From: Owenweeksia sp.
Lineage (GTDB): Bacteria; Bacteroidota; Bacteroidia; Flavobacteriales; Schleiferiaceae
DNA: 64,000 bases
Assembly: GCA_028285465.1 (NCBI GenBank)
Contig: JANQPD010000051.1
Location: 1 to 64,000, forward strand
Reading direction: 5' to 3'
The notes under the pieces are model-generated. The model was not told where the DNA came from, ran no database searches, and worked only from the letters and a program-made list of their open reading frames with translations. A program made the position numbers and the translations under genes. Below are positions 25,102-33,719 of the stretch, one piece after another; within the stretch, counting starts at the first letter, position 1, and the number at the start of each line of letters is the position of its first letter.

Positions 25102-25122
25102 GCCTAACAAACACTATACGCC
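25102..25122 (+). repeat. attC-like left end
   Basis: GCCTAACAAACACTATACGCC begins with a perfect match to the attC R'' consensus RYYYAAC. No complementary right end was found before the DinB gene at 25176, so it is listed as a half site. Confidence 0.4.
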
Positions 25123-25175
25123 AGGCGGTAATTCCCAAACAATTGATGCGTTCTACCCTGAAAAATTCAGACTAA

Positions 25176-25676
25176 ATGGAAATTATTACAATCGGTGGTT
25201 TTTTGAAATACCACGCCCGAATAAAGGAAAGAACCAAAAGATTATTTGATTATATCCCTCCCGATAAAATCGAGTGGAGCTATCAAGAAGGAAAGTTCAC
25301 CATAGGTGATCTTATTCGGCATATTGCCAATATTGAGCGGTACCTGTATGCCGAAACGATACAATTTAAAGAGAGCCAATACTCGGGTTGTGGAAAGGAG
25401 TTTGGTGACGGCCTGGAGAACACCATCATGCACTATACAAGTATGCATCAGGAATCCGTGGAAATATTCGGACGGTTGAGTGATACAGATTTACAAAAAA
25501 AGTGCAGAACACCCCTTGGTGCTGAAATAAGCATTTGGAAATGGTTGCGTGCATTGGTGGAACACGAAATACACCACCGCGGACAATTGTATCTATACTT
25601 AGCCATGTTAGACGTAAAAACCCCACCGGTCTTTGGCCTTACCTCAGAAGAAGTCATTGAAAAGAGTAAGAAATAA
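25176..25676 (+). CDS. DinB-superfamily protein
   Basis: 166 aa four-helix bundle. Metal ligands are suggested by His in IRHIANIERYL and the EHEIHHRGQLYLYL block, the hallmark of DinB/YfiT-like metal-dependent enzymes. Some members act as thiol S-transferases; the substrate here is unknown. It converges with the minus-strand AraC fragment that ends 40 bp downstream. Confidence 0.85.
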   Translation: MEIITIGGFLKYHARIKERTKRLFDYIPPDKIEWSYQEGKFTIGDLIRHIANIERYLYAETIQFKESQYSGCGKEFGDGLENTIMHYTSMHQESVEIFGRLSDTDLQKKCRTPLGAEISIWKWLRALVEHEIHHRGQLYLYLAMLDVKTPPVFGLTSEEVIEKSKK

Positions 25677-25716
25677 AGGGTAAGATGGATGAATAGAAAA
25701 GAGGGAGCCTTTCTGC

Positions 25717-26043
25717 TCATGGTAAAGCAACTTCATCCCTCCAGCGTTTCACCGCATGCAGATATGCACTCGGTTCTGAGTAAGCTAGGACATAGGCAAT
25801 CTCTTTCGTTTTCATTTTGTCTCCCGAGCTCAGATACATAGAGCGTTCTTTCTTAATGTCATCAGCAATGCTTCTATACGACCAACCCTCCTGTATCAGC
25901 TTCCGTTGTATAGATCGCTCACTAAAGGGAAACTGTTTAGATACCTGTCCGAAAGATGGTAGTTCAGGACGGCACATGTTTAAGATCATCTTCCTAACCT
26001 GATCAGAGAAGCTACCGCATTTTATGCTCTGTATTTCAGGCAT
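25717..26043 (-). pseudogene. AraC-type regulator, C-terminal fragment
   Basis: 108 aa containing both HTH motifs of an AraC domain (FGQVSKQFPFSERSIQRKLI and TKEIAYVLAYSEPSAYLHAV, then KRWR) but only about 20 residues before them. Full-length relatives have an N-terminal sensor domain of about 200 residues, absent here. Upstream sequence contains no frame continuing that domain. It could be a truncated relic or a minimal standalone DNA-binding protein. An ATACCG-gtttg-CGGTAT palindrome lies 19 bp before the start. Confidence 0.6.
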
Positions 26044-26061
26044 TTTTTGAGATTGTAGACC

Positions 26062-26078
26062 ATACCGGTTTGCGGTAT
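26062..26078. promoter_or_regulatory. 17-bp palindrome, operator candidate
   Basis: Perfect 6-bp inverted repeat ATACCG / CGGTAT with a 5-bp spacer, just upstream of the AraC fragment. Its position fits autoregulation or control by another factor. No second copy was found nearby. Confidence 0.35.
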
Positions 26079-26390
26079 ATACTACAATAAGTTAACCTAT
26101 ACACAACATGGCGCATCCAGCTCCTTAAGCTATCTTTATCAGCAGCGTTGCGCAATAGGTACAATGGGTATAAAACATAGAGCAGACAGTGCTTTCCGCG
26201 AGTTTCGGGTTATGGGCAAATGCAGACTCGGTAGAGGGGTACGCAGCTCTCCTTCGACAAACTCCAATGCCTTGGGTTTCATACCCGAGACCTTTGTAGC
26301 CCATTAAAATCAGGACTACAATCAGCAACGTATTATGGACAAGCTGAACACCATTTTACAAAGTAGGCAACATCTTAAATAAATAGAAAC
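26079..26390. other. Gene-poor stretch
   Basis: No supported gene; a short minus-strand frame at 26125-26328 lacks any recognisable composition. ACACAACATGGCGC (26101-26114) and AGCAGCGTTGCGC (26141-26153) resemble attC-like outer ends but share no inner stem. No terminator is obvious. Confidence 0.4.
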
Positions 26391-26981
26391 ATGTTCAAAA
26401 CACCCGTACTCATTTCACTATCGGCAATAGCATTACTCTCTTGTAATCAGGTAGATAATCAACCAAAACAAGAAAGCAATGAAGAACAAACCGTCAAACT
26501 TTATTCATCAGAATGTATCACAGAAGCTGAAGTAGTAGCAGCTCAAGGACAATGGGGTGCCGGAATTGTGAAAATTGGAAAAGTATATTCCGAAGGAGGT
26601 GACTATAAACAAGCCGCCACAGCGCATATTCAAAATCTATACGGGTATGATCTAGGTTCGGTGCTCTTTAAACCAACTTTGGCATCTGAGGATCAGTTTA
26701 GGGAAACTTTTGATGCTGCCCTGTCTTATTTTGTTGGCGGAAACGAAACCTACCCTGAAGACAAGGGATTTGCGATAGCCCCATACACAAAAGTTCGTTG
26801 GGAAAATAGTGGAATAATCAATAATGTGTGTAATATGGCCATTGCGATGGGAAACTATTACTTCACCACGAAAACCGGAGACGAAATTAAAGTCGAGTAT
26901 ACTTTGGGGTATGTGAAAGATGCCAACGGAGCGTTGCGGATTGTTGTGCATAAATCAGCTTTACCTTACCGCCCGGAATAA
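26391..26981 (+). CDS. NTF2-like lipoprotein
   Basis: 196 aa. Lipobox LSAIALLSC (Cys18), then a Gln/Glu-rich linker. The core (ITEAEVVAAQGQWGAGIVKI, later AIAMGNYYFTTKTGD and EYTLGYVKDANGALRIVVH) has the helix-then-strands pattern of SnoaL / CaMKII-association-like domains. Related proteins are sometimes labelled phosphoribosyl-AMP cyclohydrolase, which the sequence does not support. Function unknown; probably anchored in a membrane facing the periplasm. Confidence 0.7.
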   Translation: MFKTPVLISLSAIALLSCNQVDNQPKQESNEEQTVKLYSSECITEAEVVAAQGQWGAGIVKIGKVYSEGGDYKQAATAHIQNLYGYDLGSVLFKPTLASEDQFRETFDAALSYFVGGNETYPEDKGFAIAPYTKVRWENSGIINNVCNMAIAMGNYYFTTKTGDEIKVEYTLGYVKDANGALRIVVHKSALPYRPE

Positions 26982-27187
26982 ACCAAAGCGCAAACAGGCT
27001 AAAAGAAAAAGCCGGCTACCACCGCAAATAAACGCAAGTCGGCCTTCATCCTGCTCCGGTTGGGGCTTCGTGCCTGCCCCACTAATTACGGGGGTCGACA
27101 GGGGAACATCACTTTCCTGTGCGGACAGCGGTTTCTGCAAGATCCGAGAGCTTAGCTACCTGGATGAACAGGTTTACAGCTTCGAAA

Positions 27188-27207
27188 CCTGTCTGCCGCC
27201 AGGCAGG
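27188..27207. repeat. Short palindromic repeat, second copy of 13922-13942
   Basis: CCTGTCTG-CCGCC-AGGCAGG here and, in inverted orientation, CCTGTCTG-TCCGAT-AGGCAGG at 13922-13942. Both lie in intergenic DNA of the accessory region, so they resemble REP-type elements. Confidence 0.45.
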
Positions 27208-27267
27208 CGGGTATCCTACGTTTCATCTCCAATGCCGCTGTACGCAAGCCCAAAAAACACAACAGAA

Positions 27268-27953
27268 ATGAAATACGGAAGAATAGTAATTTTTGGCGGA
27301 AGCAGTGGAATTGGATTAGCTACTGCCGAATATTTAAAGGACAAATGCGAAGAGCTTATTACGCTCTCACGTAGAACAGCACCATTTGGAAATTGGATAA
27401 AAATTGACATTACCAACCCAACCGAAATAGAAAATACCGCTAGGGAAATTGGGAACAAAAGAATTGACGGACTGCTTTATCTTGGCGGTACTTGGGAAGA
27501 ACACGCTTTTACCGATGAATACTCGTTTGAAAATTGTTCAGACAGAGATTTACAAAACGTTTTAGATGTAAACTTACTTGGTCCAATGAGATTGATTCAG
27601 AAATTATTACCCAACCTTCGGCTTTCTGAAAATCCTAAGATAATTATCACAGGGGTTGCAATTGCCGACTTAAGTCTTGGTGGCGGAAAAGAAATGGCAA
27701 ATACTTCATCTATGATAGGGTTAAAGGTTTGATTCTGTCTTTAAGAGAAAACCTCAAAGAAGACCGAATCGGAGTTACATTGTTAAAACCAGGATATATA
27801 GCAACACCTGAAGTAATTAAGGACTTTGAAGAAACAAATACGCCAGTGGACTATGCCATTCCTTTAACGGGTATTTTTACAATCATTGAAAGTATTTTCA
27901 AATTGTCTAACAGGGCGAACATAAATGAATTGGAAATCCCAACCATGTTATAA
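27268..27953 (+). pseudogene. Short-chain dehydrogenase, frameshifted
   Basis: The Rossmann start is MKYGRIVIFGGSSGIGLATA (GGxxGIG). The first frame runs to a stop at 27730, just after MANTSSMIGLK. The second frame (from about 27729) continues ILSLRENLKEDRIGVTLLKP, then GYIATP, as expected for the C-terminal half. One G missing in the AAGG-TTTG stretch near 27727 would explain the break. The usual YxxxK appears as MxxxK, so even an intact version lacks the catalytic Tyr. It may be a sequencing error or a true pseudogene. Confidence 0.75.
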
Positions 27954-27976
27954 AAAAGCCCGCATACAACATAGTA

Positions 27977-28162
27977 CTAAGCTATCAAATGGCTCTTATC
28001 GCCTGGATTATAAGGTGTTCCGTTTTGTATTACCCCAAAACGCTGTTTGATCAACTTATTGCGCACAGCGATCAGGGCCAGCTTTTTGCTTTTGCCTTTA
28101 GCTACTGATTTATCAAAATAACGCCATGCACGGAGGCTTGTATGCAGGCAGTGAAGCCGCAC
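27977..28162 (-). mobile_element. IS110-family transposase remnant
   Basis: 61 codons ending VAKGKSKKLALIAVRNKLIK, then QRFGVIQNGTPYNP, which match the C-terminus of IS110/IS1111 transposases. The upstream sequence is shifted in frame and no DEDD domain or element ends are visible, so this is a dead fragment. It marks past insertion activity at the right border of the accessory region. The rest of the 27954-28340 gap shows no gene. Confidence 0.6.
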
Positions 28163-28340
28163 ATAAACGTAAGTGCCCCTCTATGGCCTACAGCGCGTGT
28201 ATATCCCACCTACTTTGTTTACCTTAGAGAGTTTACGCGAGCTCCCGTATACCATCATCCCCTCTCCGGAATAAGTATGCGTGAGTCACCTGTCGAAGAT
28301 TGAACTTTGAATAATAAGTTGTGAACCAAAATTTACCATT

Positions 28341-29228
28341 ATGTTATTCAAAGCGATAGGAAAAAAAATAGGAGACACTTTCCTCTATCCCGCCAAACAA
28401 CCTTTTCCGAAAACTCCAAAAGAGTATGGGCATGCATACAGAGATGTAACCTTCAAGACCAGAGACGAGGTATTGCTTTCCGGCTGGTTGCTCAATGAAG
28501 GAGGCCATGCAACTGTGATCATGACACACTTTGGCTACAGGGCAAATAGATACGGCTATCAGCCAAAGCTGCAACCTCTCCTTACCAAGCCTTATAAAAA
28601 AGAAATTGAATTCGTGAAGGTAGCCGGAAGATTGATCGAGCAGGGCTATACCGTACTTATGTATGACCTGAGAAATCATGGGGAAAGCGGCCAGAGTAAA
28701 CTGGCTTCCGGGACAGGCGGGTACGATGAGCGTTTTGATGTCCTGGCAGCCATTGAGTTCATTGGTACAAATGAAAGCACCAAGGGGAAAAACATTGGCC
28801 TTCTCAGCTACTGCATGGGATTAAACGCTACTTTTTATGCCTTTGAGGAAGATCAGGACGTATTTACAAAGCATAAGGTCAAAGGGCTAGTCGGGATGCA
28901 GCCGCTTGGAAATGGAGACTTTTTGAAGGCGTATGGTATAAAAGGCGCGATCTACAAACATGCGGATACACACTACAAGGAACACACAAAGATTCCTTTG
29001 GATTATCCGATTGTGCCTGCTGTGAAACATGCGAATGTACCCACACTGCTCTGTCAGGGAAGAAAAGACCCCTGGACAAACCTGGCTTTTATCAATGAAG
29101 TATTCGAAACGCTACCTGTTAAAAAAGAAATGTATTGGATGGAGGAACCTACCCACCGGTTTGACGGGTACAATTGGTTTTATGATCATCCGGAAAAGAT
29201 GACAGCCTGGTTCAGGAAACTTTTGTAA
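28341..29228 (+). CDS. Alpha/beta hydrolase
   Basis: 295 aa. It has lid-less layout with DLRNHGESG, a nucleophile region LLSYCMGLNATF where Cys occupies the usual Ser place (S-Y-C-M-G), Asp in GRKDPWTN and His in PTHRFDGY. The elbow is thus G/S-x-C-x-G, as in dienelactone hydrolase. No signal peptide is obvious; the N-terminus is amphipathic. The gene is followed after 15 bp by an AraC-type regulator, probably in one transcript. Confidence 0.8.
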   Translation: MLFKAIGKKIGDTFLYPAKQPFPKTPKEYGHAYRDVTFKTRDEVLLSGWLLNEGGHATVIMTHFGYRANRYGYQPKLQPLLTKPYKKEIEFVKVAGRLIEQGYTVLMYDLRNHGESGQSKLASGTGGYDERFDVLAAIEFIGTNESTKGKNIGLLSYCMGLNATFYAFEEDQDVFTKHKVKGLVGMQPLGNGDFLKAYGIKGAIYKHADTHYKEHTKIPLDYPIVPAVKHANVPTLLCQGRKDPWTNLAFINEVFETLPVKKEMYWMEEPTHRFDGYNWFYDHPEKMTAWFRKLL

Positions 29229-29243
29229 ATTGGACAGAGGCAG

Positions 29244-30155
29244 ATGAGAACCTTCATTGAGGTCAACAATATTACAGAGGCACATAGGATGCTCGGACTG
29301 GCCAAGCCTGTTCATCCGATGATCTCTATTTTCAGCCCTCTGGAAATGAATCTGAACAAAGAGGTTTTGAAAGAGGTCAAGGTCAGCGTAAACCTCTATC
29401 AGATCTGGATGAATGATGGAGTAAGTGGCTCAGTGGGTTACGGACGGAGTGCTTATGATTTCCACGAGGGTACGCTTGTTTTTTTCCAGCCCGGTCAGGT
29501 ATTATCCTATCATGAAAAGCACATTGTGCCTGATGCCGAGGCGTGGGCCCTGTTGTTCCACCCTGATCTTATCAGAAAATCGGCACTCGGACGCAACATT
29601 GAGAATTACCGTTTTTTCGATTATGAACTCAACGAAGCTTTACACATCTCAGAAGCTGAAAAGAAGACATTGACCGGCATCAGAGTTAAAATCGAGGAAG
29701 AGTACACCCAAAACATAGATAAGCATAGTCAAAAACTGATCGTATCGAACATTGCACTCCTATTGGATTATTGCACGCGGTTCTATGACAGGCAATTTTA
29801 TACCCGCTCAAATCTCAACAGGGATTTCGTCTCGAATTTTGACAGGACCCTCAAGAATTATTTCCAGGGTGCACGACCCATGGAGGAGGGAATTCCCACC
29901 GTGCAGTTTTTTGGAAGTAAAATGAACATGTCAGCCAATTACCTGAGTGACCTTCTAAAAAAAGAAACAGGTAAAGGTGCACAAGAACACATCCACCAGT
30001 GCATTATGGAGCGCGCAAAAACCCGACTTCTGGGAACCAATGATCCCGTTAGTCAAATCGCTTATTCTTTAGGATTCGAATACCCTCAACATTTCAGTAA
30101 ACTCTTCAAAACAAAGACCGGGCTGAGCCCCGTGGAATTTCGTGGACGTAACTGA
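29244..30155 (+). CDS. AraC-family transcriptional regulator
   Basis: 303 aa. The N-terminal cupin-like sensor region includes FHEGTLVFFQPGQVLSYHE. The C-terminal HTH_18 domain has first HTH around MNMSANYLSDLLKKETGKGA and second around DPVSQIAYSLGFEYPQHFSK, then LFKTKTGLSPVEFR. It probably controls the hydrolase gene 15 bp upstream, since similar hydrolase-AraC pairs are common; that is inference. Confidence 0.92.
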   Translation: MRTFIEVNNITEAHRMLGLAKPVHPMISIFSPLEMNLNKEVLKEVKVSVNLYQIWMNDGVSGSVGYGRSAYDFHEGTLVFFQPGQVLSYHEKHIVPDAEAWALLFHPDLIRKSALGRNIENYRFFDYELNEALHISEAEKKTLTGIRVKIEEEYTQNIDKHSQKLIVSNIALLLDYCTRFYDRQFYTRSNLNRDFVSNFDRTLKNYFQGARPMEEGIPTVQFFGSKMNMSANYLSDLLKKETGKGAQEHIHQCIMERAKTRLLGTNDPVSQIAYSLGFEYPQHFSKLFKTKTGLSPVEFRGRN

Positions 30156-30300
30156 CAGGGGCCTTACAAAAGATATGGCACATACCGCTACCAGGTCGCT
30201 TAATGATGCCATGCAAAACAGATGCTTTAGCAGTTACTAAATAAATGCATAGGCATGTGCCCTACCAGAGTCCGTGCTTTTTGAGCAAAGCGCCAACCGC

Positions 30301-30957
30301 CTATTTCTTACCCTCTCCATAAAAGCTTACATCCGCGTCCTTATTGTTCATTTTAACCAGGTTAGAAGTATCGCCTAACACTTCATCGATAAATCCAAAG
30401 GACTTTGCCTCAAGGGCATTCATAAACCGGTCCCGGCGAAAGAGTGCTTCGATCTCCTGCCAGGAGTGTCCGCTGTTTTTGCCCATAATGTGAAACAATT
30501 GCGTTTGCAGCCTTTCCTGTTCGCGGGTCGCGATCCGAATATCCTCTGTATAGCCTTTTGCTCCCCCGCTGGTGGGGTGTTGATGCACGGTAGCCTGGGC
30601 TAGCGCATAACGCTTGCCCTTTGCGCCCGAAGTAAGCAGGGCCGTGCCCATGCTCCCGGAAAAACCGACTGCTACCGTAGACACAGGGGCGGATATCATT
30701 TGCATGGCATCATAGATCGCCAGGCCGCCATACACAGACCCGCCGGGAGACTGGATGTACAGGTCAATTTGTTGCGTTTTACTTTGGCTATCGAGGTACA
30801 GCAATTGCGCTACGACCAAATTGGCCACCTGCTCATCAATGGCTGAGCCCAGGAAGACAATACGCTCCTTGAGCAAAAGACTATAAATATCATAAGCCCT
30901 TTCTCCCCGACTGGTCTGGTCTATGACCATAGGGATTACGTTTGATTGAATCGCCAT
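30301..30957 (-). CDS. ClpP-like serine protease paralogue
   Basis: 218 aa from the ATG at [11 protein letters not shown]; a 44-codon upstream extension overlaps the neighbouring gene and is rejected. Catalytic Ser lies in [11 protein letters not shown], His in [10 protein letters not shown] and Asp in [21 protein letters not shown], all as in Clp[19 protein letters not shown] is the substrate-channel region. It differs from housekeeping ClpP by QHP after the His and by its context, five bases after a small protein gene in a sigma-factor operon. Needs a ClpX/ClpA partner from elsewhere. Confidence 0.88.
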   Translation of the reverse strand: MAIQSNVIPMVIDQTSRGERAYDIYSLLLKERIVFLGSAIDEQVANLVVAQLLYLDSQSKTQQIDLYIQSPGGSVYGGLAIYDAMQMISAPVSTVAVGFSGSMGTALLTSGAKGKRYALAQATVHQHPTSGGAKGYTEDIRIATREQERLQTQLFHIMGKNSGHSWQEIEALFRRDRFMNALEAKSFGFIDEVLGDTSNLVKMNNKDADVSFYGEGKK

Positions 30958-30961
30958 AAGG

Positions 30962-31231
30962 TTAGTGTTTGAATATTGCGCGTATCCGGTTTTGAAACGA
31001 CCTGTGTTTTGAAGAGTGAAAAAGGCGGTATTCAACCGCTCTGATCTCCTGAAAAAGCTTTTCACGGCCATATTGGTGTATGGCCTCATAGGAGGCGGAT
31101 TGCAAGTGCACTTTCTCCTTCAGGTCGGGGCTGCACAGGATCTTCGCCTCGGTAAGCAAGCGGCCCTGTGGGTTGCCCCGCTTTAACAACCAGTTTTCTA
31201 TTTGCGCAATTTCAACTAAGGAAGTCCTCAT
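30962..31231 (-). CDS. Small protein downstream of sigma factor
   Basis: 89 aa. ATG 31231 overlaps the sigma-factor 3' end by 20 bp, suggesting translational coupling. It is basic and helical ([20 protein letters not shown], later [18 protein letters not shown]). The pattern resembles the N-terminal helical part of Bacteroidota proteins encoded just after ECF sigma factors (IExxL...YxxIRxxGRxxLxxEI), which may be anti-sigma-like. No membrane segment, so any anti-sigma role would be cytoplasmic. Confidence 0.65.
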   Translation of the reverse strand: MRTSLVEIAQIENWLLKRGNPQGRLLTEAKILCSPDLKEKVHLQSASYEAIHQYGREKLFQEIRAVEYRLFHSSKHRSFQNRIRAIFKH

Positions 31232-31745
31232 AACACATTGCTTTGCGTTTAACCTGCTCGCGTACTTTTTCCAAACACTTATACTTCTGCACGGTAGCAG
31301 AGCGCGCGCTTTTAAAACCAAACCGGCCCGCCAATTGCTCCATGGTGAGGTTTTCATAATAAAAAGCCTGCAGTACATCCAGGCATTTTTTACCTGATTG
31401 CTCCAGGTAGTGCAATAGCTTCCGGGGGATAGGTTCTCTCTCCTTTTCTTCGGCAATGTCTATATGGCTTATGCCTTCCCGGCCCCGGTTCCTGGCACAG
31501 TACCGGAACCATCTTTTCTTGGCAAGCCCAAGTAGGTAGGCTTCATTCGTCTTCTCCGGGCTGAAACCGGACAAAGCCAGTTTTTCGTAGTATAGGACAA
31601 TCGCTTCCTGGAAGGTCTCCTTAGCCTCTTCCAGGCTCCCTCCCCTTCTCTGAATGTAAGCGGCTAGCGGTGGAAATACCTTTACATACCATTCCGTTAT
31701 GCTCTCGCTGCGGGAACGTGCACTTAACTCGTCAACACGGGTCAT
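31212..31745 (-). CDS. ECF-type sigma-70 family factor
   Basis: 177 aa. Region 2-like helices (SITEWYVKVFPPLAAYIQRRG, then EEAKETFQEAIVLYYEKL) and region 4 (CLDVLQAFYYENLTMEQLAG, then RFGFKSARSATVQKYKCLEK). The linker fits a two-domain ECF factor. It is the first gene of a three-gene operon with the small protein and the ClpP paralogue. An ATTGTT / AACAAT repeat lies 20 bp upstream of the start. Confidence 0.88.
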   Translation of the reverse strand: MTRVDELSARSRSESITEWYVKVFPPLAAYIQRRGGSLEEAKETFQEAIVLYYEKLALSGFSPEKTNEAYLLGLAKKRWFRYCARNRGREGISHIDIAEEKEREPIPRKLLHYLEQSGKKCLDVLQAFYYENLTMEQLAGRFGFKSARSATVQKYKCLEKVREQVKRKAMCYEDFLS

Positions 31746-31764
31746 ATTCTTAATGGTTTACCTT

Positions 31765-31787
31765 ATTGTTCGATTTTACCCAACAAT
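31765..31787. promoter_or_regulatory. Inverted repeat upstream of sigma-factor gene
   Basis: ATTGTT (31765-31770) and AACAAT (31782-31787) with an 11-bp spacer, 20 bp before the sigma start. Weak operator candidate. The arms are short and AT-rich, so chance is possible. Confidence 0.25.
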
Positions 31788-31916
31788 ATCACCCAAAAAA
31801 TTCATTTTTACCTGTTTCTCACTTCAGCCGGCAGGTAAAAGAAATGGGGATACAAATGCTAAAACACACAAAACGAGCCCAAAACCATATAAGCGAGTGC
31901 TGCTCAGCTTCAGAAC

Positions 31917-32222
31917 ATGGAGTGGTTCCTGGAGTATGTGTCTGTACTGGACATAAACCACCATGAGGACCTGCTGTCAAGCCTGAGAGAAATTCAGGCT
32001 GCAATCCGCAAAGAAAATTATGAAGATTACAAGAATGGCTTTCACCGGTATGTTAAGAGCACCGGTAAGCTTAAGGAGAAAGACGAGAAGCTATTAAATA
32101 CCCGGGTAAAAAATACGTCTCACCACAAAAACCAATTGGTTTACAATGCTTTGTGCGTTCGCGTTGTGGCGCTCATCGAACACGTTCGAGATTTACCGGT
32201 ATCTTGTAACCCTGAGCCTTAA
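31917..32222 (+). CDS. Hypothetical small protein
   Basis: 101 aa, helical and charged (EDLLSSLREIQAAIRKENYE, then KSTGKLKEKDEKLLNTRVKN), with several His in the linker. No motif or family was recognised. It is divergent from the sigma-factor operon. The intergenic 171 bp contains the inverted repeat at 31765-31787. Confidence 0.55.
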   Translation: MEWFLEYVSVLDINHHEDLLSSLREIQAAIRKENYEDYKNGFHRYVKSTGKLKEKDEKLLNTRVKNTSHHKNQLVYNALCVRVVALIEHVRDLPVSCNPEP

Positions 32223-32335
32223 ACAAAGCTGTTTGCAAATATTTATGGAAACTTAAACAGCACAATAACACCCTATATGCCGCAACTGAAAGTCAACCCC
32301 TATGATCCACCCATAAATTCTATACCTTCGCCCGC

Positions 32336-33169
32336 ATGCAAATAGGCAGGTACCACCAACTAAGGGCCACGCGTTTTACCGACTTTGGCGTTTTCCTGGA
32401 AAACGAGGAAAAAGAAGACGTCTTGCTTCCCCGAAAATTCGTTCCCCAAAGCCTGAAAACCGGGGAGGAAGTAAGGGTATTTGTATACCTCGACAATGAG
32501 GAACGTCTTACGGCTACTACCCAGGAACCCAGGATGCAGTTGGGAGAATTTGCCCATTTGCCGGTAGCCCAGGTGAGCCGTATCGGGGCCTTTGTGGATT
32601 GGGGCCTTGACAAGCAACTGCTGGTGCCTTTTATAGAGCAAAAAGAACGCATGCAGGAGGGCAAATACTATATGATCTACCTGTATGAAGATAAACTCAC
32701 CCATCGCCTGGCCGGCTCTTCAAAAGTGAAGCAATTTTTACAAGCCCCTCCGGAAACCCTTAAGGCCAACCAGGAAACGGAAGGCCTGGTGTACCGGCAT
32801 ACCGAGCTCGGGGTAGAAGTTATTGTGGCGCATTCTTTTTTAGGTTTGCTCTACCACAATGAACTTCTCAGGAAGTTGGAAGTGGGGGAAAAACTCAAGG
32901 TGTATGTTAAAAAAGTACGGGAAGACGGCAAAGTAGACCTGAGCCTTAAACCGGGAGGGTATCAAAACCACATTGATGCAGATTGCGCGCTTCTCCTCCG
33001 CACACTGGAGGCAAACGCAGGTTTTCTCGATCTGCACGACAAAAGCGACCCGGACGAGATTGCCACAAGGCTGCACCTGAGCAAAAAAGCGTTTAAAAAA
33101 GCCGTTGGGAAATTATACCGGGAAAAACGCATCCGCCTGGAAGAGACGGGCATCCGTCTAAATCACTAA
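32336..33169 (+). CDS. S1 RNA-binding protein, CvfB/YitL-like
   Basis: 277 aa. Tandem S1-type OB folds: FTDFGVFLENEEKEDVLLPR (about 14-33), VSRIGAFVDWGLDKQLLVPF (about 80-99), and a third near LLYHNELLRKLEVGEKLKVY. A C-terminal winged helix (DEIATRLHLSKKAFKKAVGKL) completes the CvfB layout. CvfB-type proteins bind RNA and affect expression of varied genes. The start is ATG after TTCGCCCGC. Its last 12 bp overlap the end of the convergent PPTase gene. Confidence 0.9.
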   Translation: MQIGRYHQLRATRFTDFGVFLENEEKEDVLLPRKFVPQSLKTGEEVRVFVYLDNEERLTATTQEPRMQLGEFAHLPVAQVSRIGAFVDWGLDKQLLVPFIEQKERMQEGKYYMIYLYEDKLTHRLAGSSKVKQFLQAPPETLKANQETEGLVYRHTELGVEVIVAHSFLGLLYHNELLRKLEVGEKLKVYVKKVREDGKVDLSLKPGGYQNHIDADCALLLRTLEANAGFLDLHDKSDPDEIATRLHLSKKAFKKAVGKLYREKRIRLEETGIRLNH

Positions 33170-33715
33170 AAAGGCCAGGGCTTGCAAGGGCCCGTCATGA
33201 CTTACGGAGGTACTGGCCTTTGCCCTACCATCAGCGGTAAAAGCTTCGGGAATACCCCGTGTATTGTTTTTGAAATGCAGCTTTCCAAGAACAGGGTGTT
33301 GCATGCTGCGCGCCTCTTTTTTGGTTCGCGGGCTAATTTGCGTGTACACTTCTGTAAGCATGCTTTGATCCGGGCAGGCAATGGTATGCAGGTAATCTGC
33401 GTGTACTTCGCTGGTAAAAGCATAGCGCTGCTCCTGGTAATGTACTTCTCCTGTTGCCGATGTACGTTCTACCCTGGCTATAAAAACCTCGAACTTTTTA
33501 GGAGCATAGAAACGCTCCTGCAAGGGGTGTTGCTGCATAAACACTTTAAAGGCCGCCTCTTTAGCGCTCCATATAAGCGCCTGCATAAATGCAAAACGGG
33601 AAGCCTTGAGGACTTCCCGTTCTTGTGCTGTAAAGGTCTTTGCCAAAAAACGCGTTAACCTGGTCTCTTTGTGTTGTGTGCGTGTGTTAAAAAAAACAAG
33701 GTCATTTCCTACCAA
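33158..33715 (-). CDS. 4'-phosphopantetheinyl transferase
   Basis: 185 aa from TTG 33715, placed 4 bp after the ACP stop with GGAAGAGG upstream; the family core begins VGNDLVFFNT right after. IWSAKEAAFKVF is the W-[AS]-x-KE-A-x-x-K motif that binds Mg and CoA, and GNDL holds the other acidic ligand. It attaches the phosphopantetheine arm to the ACP Ser. Being the last gene of the lipid operon next to its ACP, it probably serves that ACP. A longer TTG start at 33766 would overlap acpP-like coding and adds nothing conserved. Confidence 0.88.
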   Translation of the reverse strand: MVGNDLVFFNTRTQHKETRLTRFLAKTFTAQEREVLKASRFAFMQALIWSAKEAAFKVFMQQHPLQERFYAPKKFEVFIARVERTSATGEVHYQEQRYAFTSEVHADYLHTIACPDQSMLTEVYTQISPRTKKEARSMQHPVLGKLHFKNNTRGIPEAFTADGRAKASTSVSHDGPLQALAFLVI

Positions 33716-33719
33716 ACCA

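Noticed and set aside
13387-25122. CRISPR array
   Set aside because: The repeats are inverted, of unequal length and separated by whole genes rather than by uniform short spacers; no cas genes.
26101-26153. attC-like site in the gap before the NTF2-like lipoprotein
   Set aside because: Outer ends (CAAC/GTTG) fit, but inner boxes do not pair, so it may be chance.
12800-28340. Classical prophage or conjugative element
   Set aside because: No integrase, relaxase, VirB/Tra, capsid or terminase gene is present and the genes are small and functionally unrelated.
30962-31456. Long version of the small protein gene after the sigma factor
   Set aside because: The first 75 codons are a frame shadow of the sigma-factor gene; the conserved-looking helical protein begins at ATG 31231.
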